From Paenarthrobacter sp. (lineage in GTDB: Bacteria; Actinomycetota; Actinomycetes; Actinomycetales; Micrococcaceae), in assembly GCA_031179305.1 (NCBI GenBank), contig JAPSHX010000002.1, forward strand, positions 323,053-387,052: a stretch of 64,000 bases of DNA. The letters run 5' to 3'. Of the stretch, positions 45,684-53,050 are shown one piece after another. The translations under genes were made by a program, and so were the position numbers. The notes under the pieces were generated by a model that saw only the letters and a list, made by a program, of their open reading frames with translations, made no database searches and was not told the DNA's origin. Every line of letters begins with the position of its first letter. The first letter of the stretch is position 1.

Positions 45684-45937
45684 ATGCCGGGTCCCTGAAA
45701 ACAATGGCAGGTCTCTTTGCGCAGGGCCGGACAGCACTTCTGGGTGATGCCGTCCGGCCCCTGCCGCGGATCCTTGGGCAGCCCCGGCCAACGAGGGGGG
45801 TCACTGACCGTTGCGGGGATCCGCTGGGTCCAGTAAAGACGAGCCATCAAGCAGGCACACGAGTAGTTGGTACTCGTCTTTTTCTGCTCCCCCGGGCGGT
45901 CACTACCTACCTTGAGCGCTGGATTCGAGCAAAGCCG
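45684..45937. other. Gene-free stretch between padR and arr with two hairpins
   Basis: No supported gene. Hairpin 45721-45732 with 45752-45764 (12 bp, one bulged C) follows arr on the minus strand and may end that transcript. A second structure, ACGAGTA (45859-45865) with TACTCGT (45871-45877), followed by CTTTTTC, looks like a plus-strand terminator. Its right arm can pair instead with AAAGACGAG (45835-45843). A minus-strand frame of 28 codons, reading VCLLDGSSLLDPADPRNGQ before its stop, lacks a start and may be a relic. Confidence 0.5.
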
Positions 45938-46348
45938 TCAATTGATGATTTCACTGCGGTCGTCCGCAGCGATGGCCGCCAGTCGCTCTCGCCACTCCTG
46001 CAGAGCTTGGGGAGCCAGGCGAGTCCAGTCGGTCACTTCACCAATGACACTGAGCGGGGCGCTGCTGCGGAAGGACCGGGTGGGATTGCCCGGAAATTTC
46101 TTGTCGGTCACGTTCGGGTCGTCCTCGAACGCTCCGGTGGGTTCAACGGCATAGACGCGCGGCTCCCCGTCACCAGCCGCGAGCTCGGCAGCCAGCCCCG
46201 CACCGTCCCGGAGAGCGGTGAAGTAGATATGGTTCATCACCACCTCAGGCCTGTAGTTCGACCTGAAGCCTGGTCTCAGGAGATCACCCTCCTTAAGATC
46301 GGCCTTCGTCCCGTGATAAAAGGGCCCCTCGTCCTGCGGTTGACTCAC
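45938..46348 (-). CDS. arr: NAD(+)-rifampin ADP-ribosyltransferase (Arr)
   Basis: A 136-residue enzyme that ADP-ribosylates rifamycins and gives resistance. The family's FYHGTKADLKEGDLL, RSNYRPEVVMNHIYFTAL and DPNVTDKKFPGNPTRS blocks are intact, and the protein is full length, ending DRSEIIN. ATG 46348. It stands alone between intergenic hairpins and a TasA-like fragment in an accessory-looking pocket. Actinobacterial chromosomes often carry arr, so it need not be recently acquired. Confidence 0.94.
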   Translation of the reverse strand: MSQPQDEGPFYHGTKADLKEGDLLRPGFRSNYRPEVVMNHIYFTALRDGAGLAAELAAGDGEPRVYAVEPTGAFEDDPNVTDKKFPGNPTRSFRSSAPLSVIGEVTDWTRLAPQALQEWRERLAAIAADDRSEIIN

Positions 46349-46529
46349 AGCTACAGCCTACTTGCACGCGCCCCACCGCCGGAGTCTTGAGGTTTTCCTG
46401 AGGAATTGTTGACCGAACACAGGATTTGTTCTTGATCCGGGCCCGGCACAGTAGTTCTTGTCAGCCAGAGAGGCTGGAAATGAACGGCCGGCCGGACCCA
46501 CGGTGGCCTCCCGAAAGGACCATACTCAG

Positions 46530-46751
46530 ATGGCCATCAGCCTCAAGACCACCTCCGGCAAAATCCTCGGAGCCCCCGGCCCGGCCAACACCGGCAACTC
46601 CGACCTGTACACCCTCACCTCCCTGACCTCGGCCAAAACCGACAACCTCAAAGTCACCACCGCGTTCCCCACCACCGCGAACAACGACTTCCAAGGCGCC
46701 ACCTCCACCATCGCCTTCACCGGCACCCAACGCACCGAAACCACCAAATAA
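46530..46751 (+). CDS. TasA/camelysin-like C-terminal fragment
   Basis: A 73-residue frame with a good ribosome site (GAAAGGA). The second half, DNLKVTTAFPTTANNDFQG then IAFTGTQR, resembles the C-terminal end of SipW-dependent TasA/camelysin-type secreted proteins, but the signal peptide and most of the beta-sandwich are missing and the usual TFTGTQR is shortened. It may be a gene remnant or a reused small protein. Confidence 0.45.
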   Translation: MAISLKTTSGKILGAPGPANTGNSDLYTLTSLTSAKTDNLKVTTAFPTTANNDFQGATSTIAFTGTQRTETTK

Positions 46752-46796
46752 ACATCACCTGACGCCCCACGAGGGTGATCCGATAGGCCCCGGGGG

Positions 46797-46821
46797 CCGG
46801 CCTGTTTGCCCTTCAGGCCGG
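46797..46821. terminator. Hairpin after the TasA-like fragment
   Basis: An 8-bp perfect stem, CCGGCCTG (46797-46804) with CAGGCCGG (46814-46821), and a 9-base loop. It lies 46 bp beyond the fragment's stop and before the next gene. No T run. Confidence 0.55.
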
Positions 46822-46968
46822 TCTCCGGTCCATTTACTGATCCAATCTGCAACGTAAATTCTTTCATTCTTGAGCAGACCTTGAGTGTTCACCGAGGTCA
46901 TTCCTGAGACCGCTTGGGCACACTTGGAAGCAGAACAAAAACCACGCTACGGGAACGGGACTATTCAC

Positions 46969-47436
46969 ATGCAGGGCAAGGGCATCATCTGGCAAGTACC
47001 GGCCATTCTCCTGGCCGCGGTATTCCTCTTGATGGGTATCCAGGTTTCACCCGCGCAGGCGCGATTCAATGACACCGATGTTAGTGCAATGGCGCTTACT
47101 GCCGCGCGCATACCAGCACCGGCAGCCAACACCGTGGCCGTCACCAAGAGTTGCGATTCCTTCCTCTGGTTCGCCCAAGCCAAAATCAGTGTCGGCAGCT
47201 TCCCGGCTGTTCCCTTCGCTAACTATCACGAGCTCAAGGTCATCGACCCGGACGGCGTCGTGCAATTCACCGGCGATATGAGCAAGAGCTCCGGACGTTC
47301 TTACAGCTCAGGGATCCAGAGCATTGGCAACTTGTCAGGTACATGGACGTACCAAATCCGGGGCTACTACAAGGTTCCCAACTCCACCAACGCCTGGGTC
47401 GGTCAGCCCCTCAGCGGCACGCTGAATTGCCCGTGA
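46969..47436 (+). CDS. Small secreted protein with SipW/TasA-like N terminus
   Basis: A 155-residue protein with a signal peptide (MQGKGIIWQVPAILLAAVFL region) and an Ala-X-Ala site near VSPAQA. The mature start RFNDTDVSAMALTAARIPAP resembles the N terminus of SipW-dependent TasA-like proteins. Two cysteines (in TKSCDSF and near the C-terminal LNCP) could form a disulphide, and the rest looks like a beta-sandwich. ATG 46969 is used because the signal peptide begins there; the frame is open from 46885. Function unknown. Confidence 0.65.
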   Translation: MQGKGIIWQVPAILLAAVFLLMGIQVSPAQARFNDTDVSAMALTAARIPAPAANTVAVTKSCDSFLWFAQAKISVGSFPAVPFANYHELKVIDPDGVVQFTGDMSKSSGRSYSSGIQSIGNLSGTWTYQIRGYYKVPNSTNAWVGQPLSGTLNCP

Positions 47437-47447
47437 TGGGATTGGAT

Positions 47448-47488
47448 GGGACGCATTTCGGCGATGTGAACAATTGAGGGACGCATTT
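47448..47488. repeat. Repeated 11-mer beside tRNA-Ala
   Basis: GGGACGCATTT occurs at 47448-47458 and 47478-47488, 30 bp apart, ending 4 bp from the 3' end of tRNA-Ala. Such paired subterminal repeats are seen at transposon ends, and tRNA 3' ends are common integration sites. No transposase is present. Confidence 0.5.
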
Positions 47489-47491
47489 GTG

Positions 47492-47564
47492 TGGAGCTAA
47501 GGAGATTCGAACTCCTGACCTCTTCGATGCGAACGAAGCGCTCTACCAACTGAGCTATAGCCCC
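47492..47564 (-). tRNA. tRNA-Ala (anticodon CGC)
   Basis: A 73-base cloverleaf on the minus strand: 7-bp acceptor stem with the G3-U70 pair that identifies alanine tRNAs, D arm GCTC/GAGC, anticodon stem CTTCG/CGAAG with loop TTCGCAT (anticodon CGC, reads GCG), and T arm AGGAG-TTCGAAT-CTCCT. The CCA end is not encoded. Confidence 0.96.
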
Positions 47565-47601
47565 TAAACCAAGCGCAACTGCCCGGCCAGTGTTCCTTAG
47601 G

Positions 47602-48414
47602 CTACAAACTTTCCCTGTGCTTTTCCAACCACGACACGAATGTCTCCCTGCCATAGGGCTGATCCGAGGTCAGGTTGTGGCCGGCGCGAAGAAAGTCTCC
47701 CATCGGCCCGGGCAAAGGCAGCTCAATGATCTTGCCCCGACCGCCCAATACCGATTTCCAAGTCTCCGCCATCTTCCGCATGGTCAGGGTTTCCGGTCCC
47801 GCAATGGTCACCACAACATGCTGCTCCATATGCGGCTTGCCCCTCGATTCACCCACAGCTGCTTCCAGCAACGCCGCCGCAACATCTACCGGGGCGATCG
47901 ACTGGAACCTAACGGCTTTAAACGTGGGAATAAGCCCAACCTTTGCACCGGCCGCGAAAATCTTTGCCACCAAACCGTGGAACTGCGTTGCCCGGACCAC
48001 CACCGTCTTCAATGGCGACTCCGCGTATTTCCGCTCCTTGGCCGCTTTGGAGGCGTAGTAGGAAAAGGAACTCAAATCACAGTTGATGATGGACAGCGCC
48101 ACAGCCTTCCGGACACCAGCCAGATGCGCTGCAGCAAGAAGCCTGCCACCGCCGTCGGCGAACTGCTTTTGGGCTTTACCGAACTGCCCTTCAAGGCAAT
48201 CAATGACGACGTTGGAACCCGCCACCGCAGCTGCCAAGCCATCGCCGGAGGTGACGTCGCCGGCAAAGTACGTGGCGCCGTCGTGGTGATTCGCTGAGCC
48301 CACAGGCGGCACATTGCGGCTCAGGACCGAAACCTGGTGCCCCGCAGAAACGGCGAGTCGGACAACCTCACGACCTACCTGGCCCGTGCCACCCGCAACG
48401 CACAGCGTAGCCAT
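47602..48414 (-). CDS. NAD(P)-binding atypical SDR (NmrA-like)
   Basis: A 270-residue Rossmann protein with GGTGQVGR at residues 8-15 and no SDR YxxxK catalytic pair in the usual place; the nearest, YYASKAAKERKY, is weak. It resembles NmrA/NAD(P)H-binding proteins that act as redox sensors or reductases. It lies 38 bp downstream of tRNA-Ala's upstream side and is followed by a membrane-protein gene on the same strand 5 bp apart, so co-transcription is likely. Confidence 0.8.
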   Translation of the reverse strand: MATLCVAGGTGQVGREVVRLAVSAGHQVSVLSRNVPPVGSANHHDGATYFAGDVTSGDGLAAAVAGSNVVIDCLEGQFGKAQKQFADGGGRLLAAAHLAGVRKAVALSIINCDLSSFSYYASKAAKERKYAESPLKTVVVRATQFHGLVAKIFAAGAKVGLIPTFKAVRFQSIAPVDVAAALLEAAVGESRGKPHMEQHVVVTIAGPETLTMRKMAETWKSVLGGRGKIIELPLPGPMGDFLRAGHNLTSDQPYGRETFVSWLEKHRESL

Positions 48415-48419
48415 CGTGG

Positions 48420-49349
48420 TTAGGCGCGGCGCCGCTGCAGGACATCGTCCAGGTTACTCAGAGCACTGTGGCCCTTTGCGGATGCAATTACAGCGGCTGC
48501 AACCTCAGCTTGTTCAACATTTTGCTTCAGAACAGGCTTGCCTACCGGCTTTGGTGCCTCGGGGAGATCCAAGGGCTCTGGAACTGGACGCGGCGCTTTG
48601 GCAGCAGCCACGTACGTAGGCTTCGGGACCTCGACGGGCTCCCAAGTGGCACCCTTTGAATCCTTGGCATCATCAGCGGATTTGTCTCCCGCGGCAATAG
48701 CAACGGCAAGCGCTGCCTGCCGCAGTTCCACCGCGGATAGGCGAGCAGCCTCACGGCTAGTGGCTTCGGCGTCGAAAACCGAGGTTTCCTTCGACTCCAC
48801 AGCCGGTTCCTTCGGCAGGTATCGCGCAGGTGTCGGGATGGGTGAGGCCTGAGCAGCACGGCGTGCCCGGCGTTCGCGAAGGTCCCGCAGGGCCAGCTTC
48901 CGCAACGTTACGACGGCGAGCACCGCACCGATGAGCGATACAAGCGGCAACCAAACGGAACCAATTCCAAGAATTCTTAGGACCCCGGAAACTGCAGCTG
49001 TCACCAATAGGGCAAGGCCTGCCAATGCCAGCGTTAGCCGGGCATAGCGAATGGTGAACGGAATGGTGGGTACTTTCCCGAGGTAGGGCTCGGGCGCGTG
49101 GGATTCCTGGGGCGACGCCGGTGCTTTGCTGTGCATGGTCTCCATCGGTTTCTCCTGCTGAGGTGCCAAAGTCAGTACCACCCCTGCCTGCGTTTCGTCT
49201 GGTTCGTCATCAATAGCCTCTGCTGGAACACCGGCCGTTTGGACTTGCTGCCGCCTGTTCCTGAGAACGTACGGCGCCACCCAGACCATCCACAGCGCGA
49301 CAGTGACCACAAGTATCACTGAGCTGCTGAGAGGGAAGTCCACATTCAA
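48420..49349 (-). CDS. Actinobacterial membrane protein with long cytoplasmic tail
   Basis: A 309-residue protein with an N-terminal helix (about 10-28), a polar linker, two further helices (about 105-124 and 130-150) and an Ala/Pro/Glu-rich tail of about 150 residues ending SNLDDVLQRRRA. No domain is recognised. Similar proteins occur next to galU in related actinobacteria. The start is uncertain: TTG 49349 or GTG 49343, neither with a clear ribosome site. Confidence 0.6.
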   Translation of the reverse strand: MNVDFPLSSSVILVVTVALWMVWVAPYVLRNRRQQVQTAGVPAEAIDDEPDETQAGVVLTLAPQQEKPMETMHSKAPASPQESHAPEPYLGKVPTIPFTIRYARLTLALAGLALLVTAAVSGVLRILGIGSVWLPLVSLIGAVLAVVTLRKLALRDLRERRARRAAQASPIPTPARYLPKEPAVESKETSVFDAEATSREAARLSAVELRQAALAVAIAAGDKSADDAKDSKGATWEPVEVPKPTYVAAAKAPRPVPEPLDLPEAPKPVGKPVLKQNVEQAEVAAAVIASAKGHSALSNLDDVLQRRRA

Positions 49350-49455
49350 AACGGTAGAAGCAAATCGACGGGTGCGGCGGCATTGCGGCCGGTGTGTCGT
49401 CGGCGAGTCCGCAAATGATTGGAGATACGGGCAAAAAGGCCGATGACCTGCCCAT

Positions 49456-50070
49456 TTATCCCCTGAGCCACCGTCGCAGAAGTCCCTCTGGAACTTCCTC
49501 GGAGGTCAGCGCAAAAGAGCGGTGATCAGCCCATTCGCCGTTGATGTGCAGGTAGCGCTCCCTATAGCCCTCGTCTCGGAATCCAAGCTTCTCCACTACC
49601 CTCAGACTCGCTGCGTTCTCGGGCCGGATGTTGATTTCCATACGGTGCAGTCCCAGCACCTTGAAACAGTGGTCGGTGGCCATTGCAACCGCCGTTGGAG
49701 CAATGCCGTGCCCTGCACGGTCCTTATCAACCCAATATCCGAGGGTTGCCATCATGGCTGAGCCCCAAACGATGGATGAAACCGTCAGTTGTCCGACGAT
49801 TCTCGGCTCACGAAAGCCGTCTGCCCGCTCAACAATGAGGAACGGCAGAGCGGTGGACTGACGGGCTTGTTCATTCAAGGAAGCCACCATTTGGCGGTAG
49901 CTGGGGAGGCGCCCACCCGGTGCCGGGTTGGACGCCTCCCACGGCGCGAGCCACTCGCTGTTCCGCGAACGAACTTCGGACCATTCCCGCTTGTCGCGGT
50001 AACGGATAGGCCGAAGCAGCATGTCTCCGCTTTCCAGCGTCACCGGCCAGATCGCAGAGCCGTACATCAT
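49456..50070 (-). CDS. GNAT acetyltransferase (RimJ/RimL type)
   Basis: A 204-residue acetyltransferase of the RimJ group. LLRPIRYRDKREWSEVR begins the fold, GYWVDKDRAGHGIAPTAVA supplies the acetyl-CoA loop, and NIRPENAASLRVVEKLGFRDEG is the C-terminal signature. Targets may be ribosomal protein N termini, but this is inferred. ATG 50070 (or 50067) gives a short leader; the longer frame enters galU. It is 8 bp behind galU, in the same transcript. Confidence 0.88.
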   Translation of the reverse strand: MMYGSAIWPVTLESGDMLLRPIRYRDKREWSEVRSRNSEWLAPWEASNPAPGGRLPSYRQMVASLNEQARQSTALPFLIVERADGFREPRIVGQLTVSSIVWGSAMMATLGYWVDKDRAGHGIAPTAVAMATDHCFKVLGLHRMEINIRPENAASLRVVEKLGFRDEGYRERYLHINGEWADHRSFALTSEEVPEGLLRRWLRG

Positions 50071-50078
50071 GAGTTTGT

Positions 50079-50984
50079 TTATTTGGGAAGAGCGGCTGTG
50101 AAGTTGGGCAGCCACTCGCGAAGCTCGGGACCCAGGTCTTCACGTTCGCAGGCAAGCTCGATGCAGGCCTTAAGGTAGCTGAGCTTGTCACCGGTGTCGT
50201 AGCGACGGCCGCGGAAGACAACACCATAGACGCCATAGCCTTCGCCCTCGCCAGCTGCCAGCACCTCGAGGGCGTCTGTCAGCTGGATCTCTCCACCGCG
50301 TCCGGGCGCAGTCTTCTCCAGGACATCAAATACAGCCGGGTGGAGGACGTAGCGCCCGATCACGGCAAGGTTGGACGGCGCCTCTTCCGGCGAAGGCTTT
50401 TCGACGAGCTGCTTGATGCGCACGTAGCCGTCCTCGCCGTTGTCCTCAACATCAGCGCAACCATAAGCGCTGATCTTGGAAGGCTCCACCTCAATGAGGG
50501 CAACCACGGAACCGCCGGTCTTCTGCTGAACCGCGATCATTTCGCTCAGCAGGTCCTCTCGGGCATCGATCAAATCATCGCCCAGCAGCACGGCAAAGGG
50601 CTCGTAGCCAACATGCTGCTTTGCACGAAGGACTGCGTGGCCGAGGCCGTTCGGGTCGCCTTGGCGGACATAGTGGATGTCGCCGAGGTTCGTGGCGGAT
50701 TGAATGGCCTCAAGCTTGGCGGTGTCGCCCTTTTCAGCCAAAGTGGCTTCCAGAGCCGGTACACGGTCAAAATGGTCTTCCAGTGCGCGCTTGCTGCGCC
50801 CCGTGATCATCAGGACGTCGTGCAGGCCCACCTTGACCGCTTCTTCGACGACATACTGGATGGCGGGCTTGTCCACCACGGGCAGCATTTCCTTCGGCAT
50901 CGCCTTGGTGGCGGGAAGGAACCGGGTGCCAAGGCCCGCTGCGGGGATGACGGCCTTACGGACAGCGTTGTTTTCTAGAGTCAC
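50079..50984 (-). CDS. galU: UTP-glucose-1-phosphate uridylyltransferase
   Basis: A 301-residue nucleotidyltransferase that makes UDP-glucose. AGLGTRFLPATKAMPKEML is the UTP-binding signature, followed by KPAIQYVVEEAV and the sugar-binding VEKPSPEEAPSN region. GTG 50984 is chosen because it gives the canonical N terminus; ATG 51011 or 51014 would add about 10 residues. It is divergent from the folate cyclo-ligase gene. Confidence 0.94.
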   Translation of the reverse strand: MTLENNAVRKAVIPAAGLGTRFLPATKAMPKEMLPVVDKPAIQYVVEEAVKVGLHDVLMITGRSKRALEDHFDRVPALEATLAEKGDTAKLEAIQSATNLGDIHYVRQGDPNGLGHAVLRAKQHVGYEPFAVLLGDDLIDAREDLLSEMIAVQQKTGGSVVALIEVEPSKISAYGCADVEDNGEDGYVRIKQLVEKPSPEEAPSNLAVIGRYVLHPAVFDVLEKTAPGRGGEIQLTDALEVLAAGEGEGYGVYGVVFRGRRYDTGDKLSYLKACIELACEREDLGPELREWLPNFTAALPK

Positions 50985-51112
50985 CGGACTAATGTAACGG
51001 AAGGAACACATCAACGGCTAAACCCCTCGCCGCGCCGGGACGCACATTTCGTCTTGGGAACGGATAGCCCCCTGCTCCCAAGCGAGCAGGAAGAACCTCA
51101 GATCGGACACAG

Positions 51113-51727
51113 ATGGCATCCAAGGAAGACATCCGCAGCAGTCGGCGGCTGCACAGGCGGACCCTCACCCCGGAGCAGATAGCAACTGCGGGCGAGTCCC
51201 TTGCGCGGCACGGGACAGCCTGGGCAGCGGAGGCCTCCCTTGGCGGCGCCGCAACCTTCGCTGTGTACCTCGGCGTGGCCTTCGAGCCGCCCACCCTCCC
51301 CCTCATCCACTCCCTGCACCAAGCCGGGCATCAAGTGCTGTTGCCTGTTTGCGAACCTGGCCGGCTATTGAGTTGGGTGTACTGGACACCTGCCACGGCC
51401 TTTGTAAGGTCCGCTTATGCGCCTATAGACGAACCGGAGGGTGAACGCTTGGAAAGCAATGTGATTGCCAAAGCTGCCGGGATCTTCATGCCCGCAACAG
51501 CGGTGGATCGGGACGGAAACCGCATTGGCCAGGGCGGCGGCTACTACGACAGACTTCTCCAAGGCCTCGATGCTGCCGGCCAGCGGCCGCCCACCATCGC
51601 GGTGGTGTACGACGACGACTTGTTGCCGTCAGGCTCCATTCCCGCCGAGGCGTTTGATCGCCCGGTGCGACAGGTCCTGACCCCGTTGGGTGTGGTCCAA
51701 CTCCAGGACGGACCAGAGCCCGACTGA
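51113..51727 (+). CDS. 5-formyltetrahydrofolate cyclo-ligase
   Basis: A 204-residue ATP-dependent enzyme converting 5-formyl-THF to 5,10-methenyl-THF in one-carbon metabolism. The GQGGGYYDRLL loop near residue 143 and the N-terminal SKEDIRSSRRLHRRTL segment are characteristic. A 6-bp hairpin (51072-51077 with 51084-51089) lies in the leader. ATG 51113 with no strong ribosome site. Confidence 0.92.
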   Translation: MASKEDIRSSRRLHRRTLTPEQIATAGESLARHGTAWAAEASLGGAATFAVYLGVAFEPPTLPLIHSLHQAGHQVLLPVCEPGRLLSWVYWTPATAFVRSAYAPIDEPEGERLESNVIAKAAGIFMPATAVDRDGNRIGQGGGYYDRLLQGLDAAGQRPPTIAVVYDDDLLPSGSIPAEAFDRPVRQVLTPLGVVQLQDGPEPD

Positions 51728-51882
51728 CCGCCCCCGGCCCGGCAAGTGAGGTCCGGCACATCCGCTGGTACACCCCACAGCGACCGATGATAGAATTGGC
51801 ACTCAGGCCCTGCGACTGCTAAGGCGGAATTTCTCCGCCGGTGGTGTACAGGACCTGAACTTTGTCCTGAAGGAGGAACTCA

Positions 51883-52152
51883 GTGCCCACATACGCATAC
51901 GCCTGCAAAGACTGCGACCATGCCTTTGACATCGTCCAGTCCTTTTCTGACAGCTCCTTGACGGAGTGCCCCGAGTGCAAGGGCGCGCTACGGAAGAAGT
52001 TCAACAGCGTCGGCGTCGTCTTCAAGGGCTCCGGGTTCTACCGGACTGATTCCCGCGATGCCAAGGGCAGCACTGTTTCGGCCGCACCAGCTGCACCAGC
52101 CGCCCAGGCTGCCCCTGCAGCAGCACCGGCAACCGCAGCTGCAGCCAGCTAG
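51883..52152 (+). CDS. FmdB-type zinc ribbon protein
   Basis: An 89-residue protein beginning MPTYAYACKDCDHAFDIVQS with a second CPECKG pair, a C4 zinc ribbon typical of the FmdB regulatory family. GSGFYRTD follows, then a long Ala/Pro-rich tail. GTG 51883 has AAGGAGG upstream. Members are small nucleic-acid or protein binders of unclear role. Confidence 0.9.
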   Translation: MPTYAYACKDCDHAFDIVQSFSDSSLTECPECKGALRKKFNSVGVVFKGSGFYRTDSRDAKGSTVSAAPAAPAAQAAPAAAPATAAAAS

Positions 52153-52217
52153 AAGGTTTTCCACATAGGGCACAGGACCGCTGTTGGCGGGCCGGGGAAA
52201 CTGGCTAGCGTGGCGGG

Positions 52218-53024
52218 ATGCCACATACATCCCGCAGAGCCCTCCTTACCCGCGCCGAGCGCTCAGCAGCAGCTGCCGGTGATTGGCCGCCACTGAATCG
52301 CTCCCCTGCCCGGCCATCCCGTTCCTTGGCCGGAAACGCATCACGGTCCAGCCGACATCGTCCGAGAGATCATGGTCACCGGTGGCAGCGGGTCGGATTT
52401 GGCTCTTGGATTTCACGCAACCGCCGGTTGGCCGTTGCGCTCTTGCTGTGCGTTGCTGCCGGCATTGCAGTCCAGCAACTTACTCCTGCTTCGGAGCAGC
52501 GCGTTAGCCTCGTGGTAGCGGCGCGGGATCTCCCCACGGGCAGCAGCCTCACAGAATCTGATTTCACAAGCGTTGGAGTGCCATCCGATCTCGCAATTAC
52601 CGGATCGGTGGATAGTGTCGGCCCCCTCGTTGGCCGTCAACTTGCCTCGCCCCTCCGCAGAGGACAGATACCTACAGAGGCCAGCCTGCTGGGTCCGGGA
52701 CTCCTGACGGGCGCACCCGTGGGCTCTGCAGCGGTCCCCCTCCGGATGGCTGATCCCTCCTCCATCCAGCTCCTCTCGCCCGGCCAGCTGGTAACAGTGG
52801 TCCTCACGGCGGCGGGCTCCTATGACGAGGCCCGGCAGAGCCAGGTTCTTGCGGGCCCGGTGCCCGTTCTCTGGACATCGGCCCAGGGCGGCAAGCCCGG
52901 TGAATGGCTAGGAACGGGTGACACCGATGGCCTGGTGGTGGTGGCAGCCGATCCCCAACAAGCAGAAAAGCTTGCCGGCGCATCAACGCAAGGCAAGCTC
53001 TTCTTTGTTTTGGTTAGCCCTTAG
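52218..53024 (+). CDS. SAF-domain protein (CpaB/RcpC-like)
   Basis: A 268-residue protein: an Arg-rich cytoplasmic stretch (about 1-70), one helix (about 71-88) and an exported SAF domain starting VSLVVAARDLPTGSSLTESD. SAF domains are found in the Flp-pilus protein CpaB and in antifreeze-like proteins. No pilus genes are nearby, so its partner is unknown. It converges on the large helicase-like gene with 26 bp between stops. Confidence 0.8.
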   Translation: MPHTSRRALLTRAERSAAAAGDWPPLNRSPARPSRSLAGNASRSSRHRPRDHGHRWQRVGFGSWISRNRRLAVALLLCVAAGIAVQQLTPASEQRVSLVVAARDLPTGSSLTESDFTSVGVPSDLAITGSVDSVGPLVGRQLASPLRRGQIPTEASLLGPGLLTGAPVGSAAVPLRMADPSSIQLLSPGQLVTVVLTAAGSYDEARQSQVLAGPVPVLWTSAQGGKPGEWLGTGDTDGLVVVAADPQQAEKLAGASTQGKLFFVLVSP

Positions 53025-53050
53025 TGCCCAGGTCTGCTGGCGTGTGGGGC

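Noticed and set aside
51072..51089. Hairpin upstream of the folate cyclo-ligase as a possible 6S RNA or folate riboswitch
   Set aside because: Only a 6-bp stem is present in a gap of under 130 bp, too small for 6S RNA or a known folate riboswitch.
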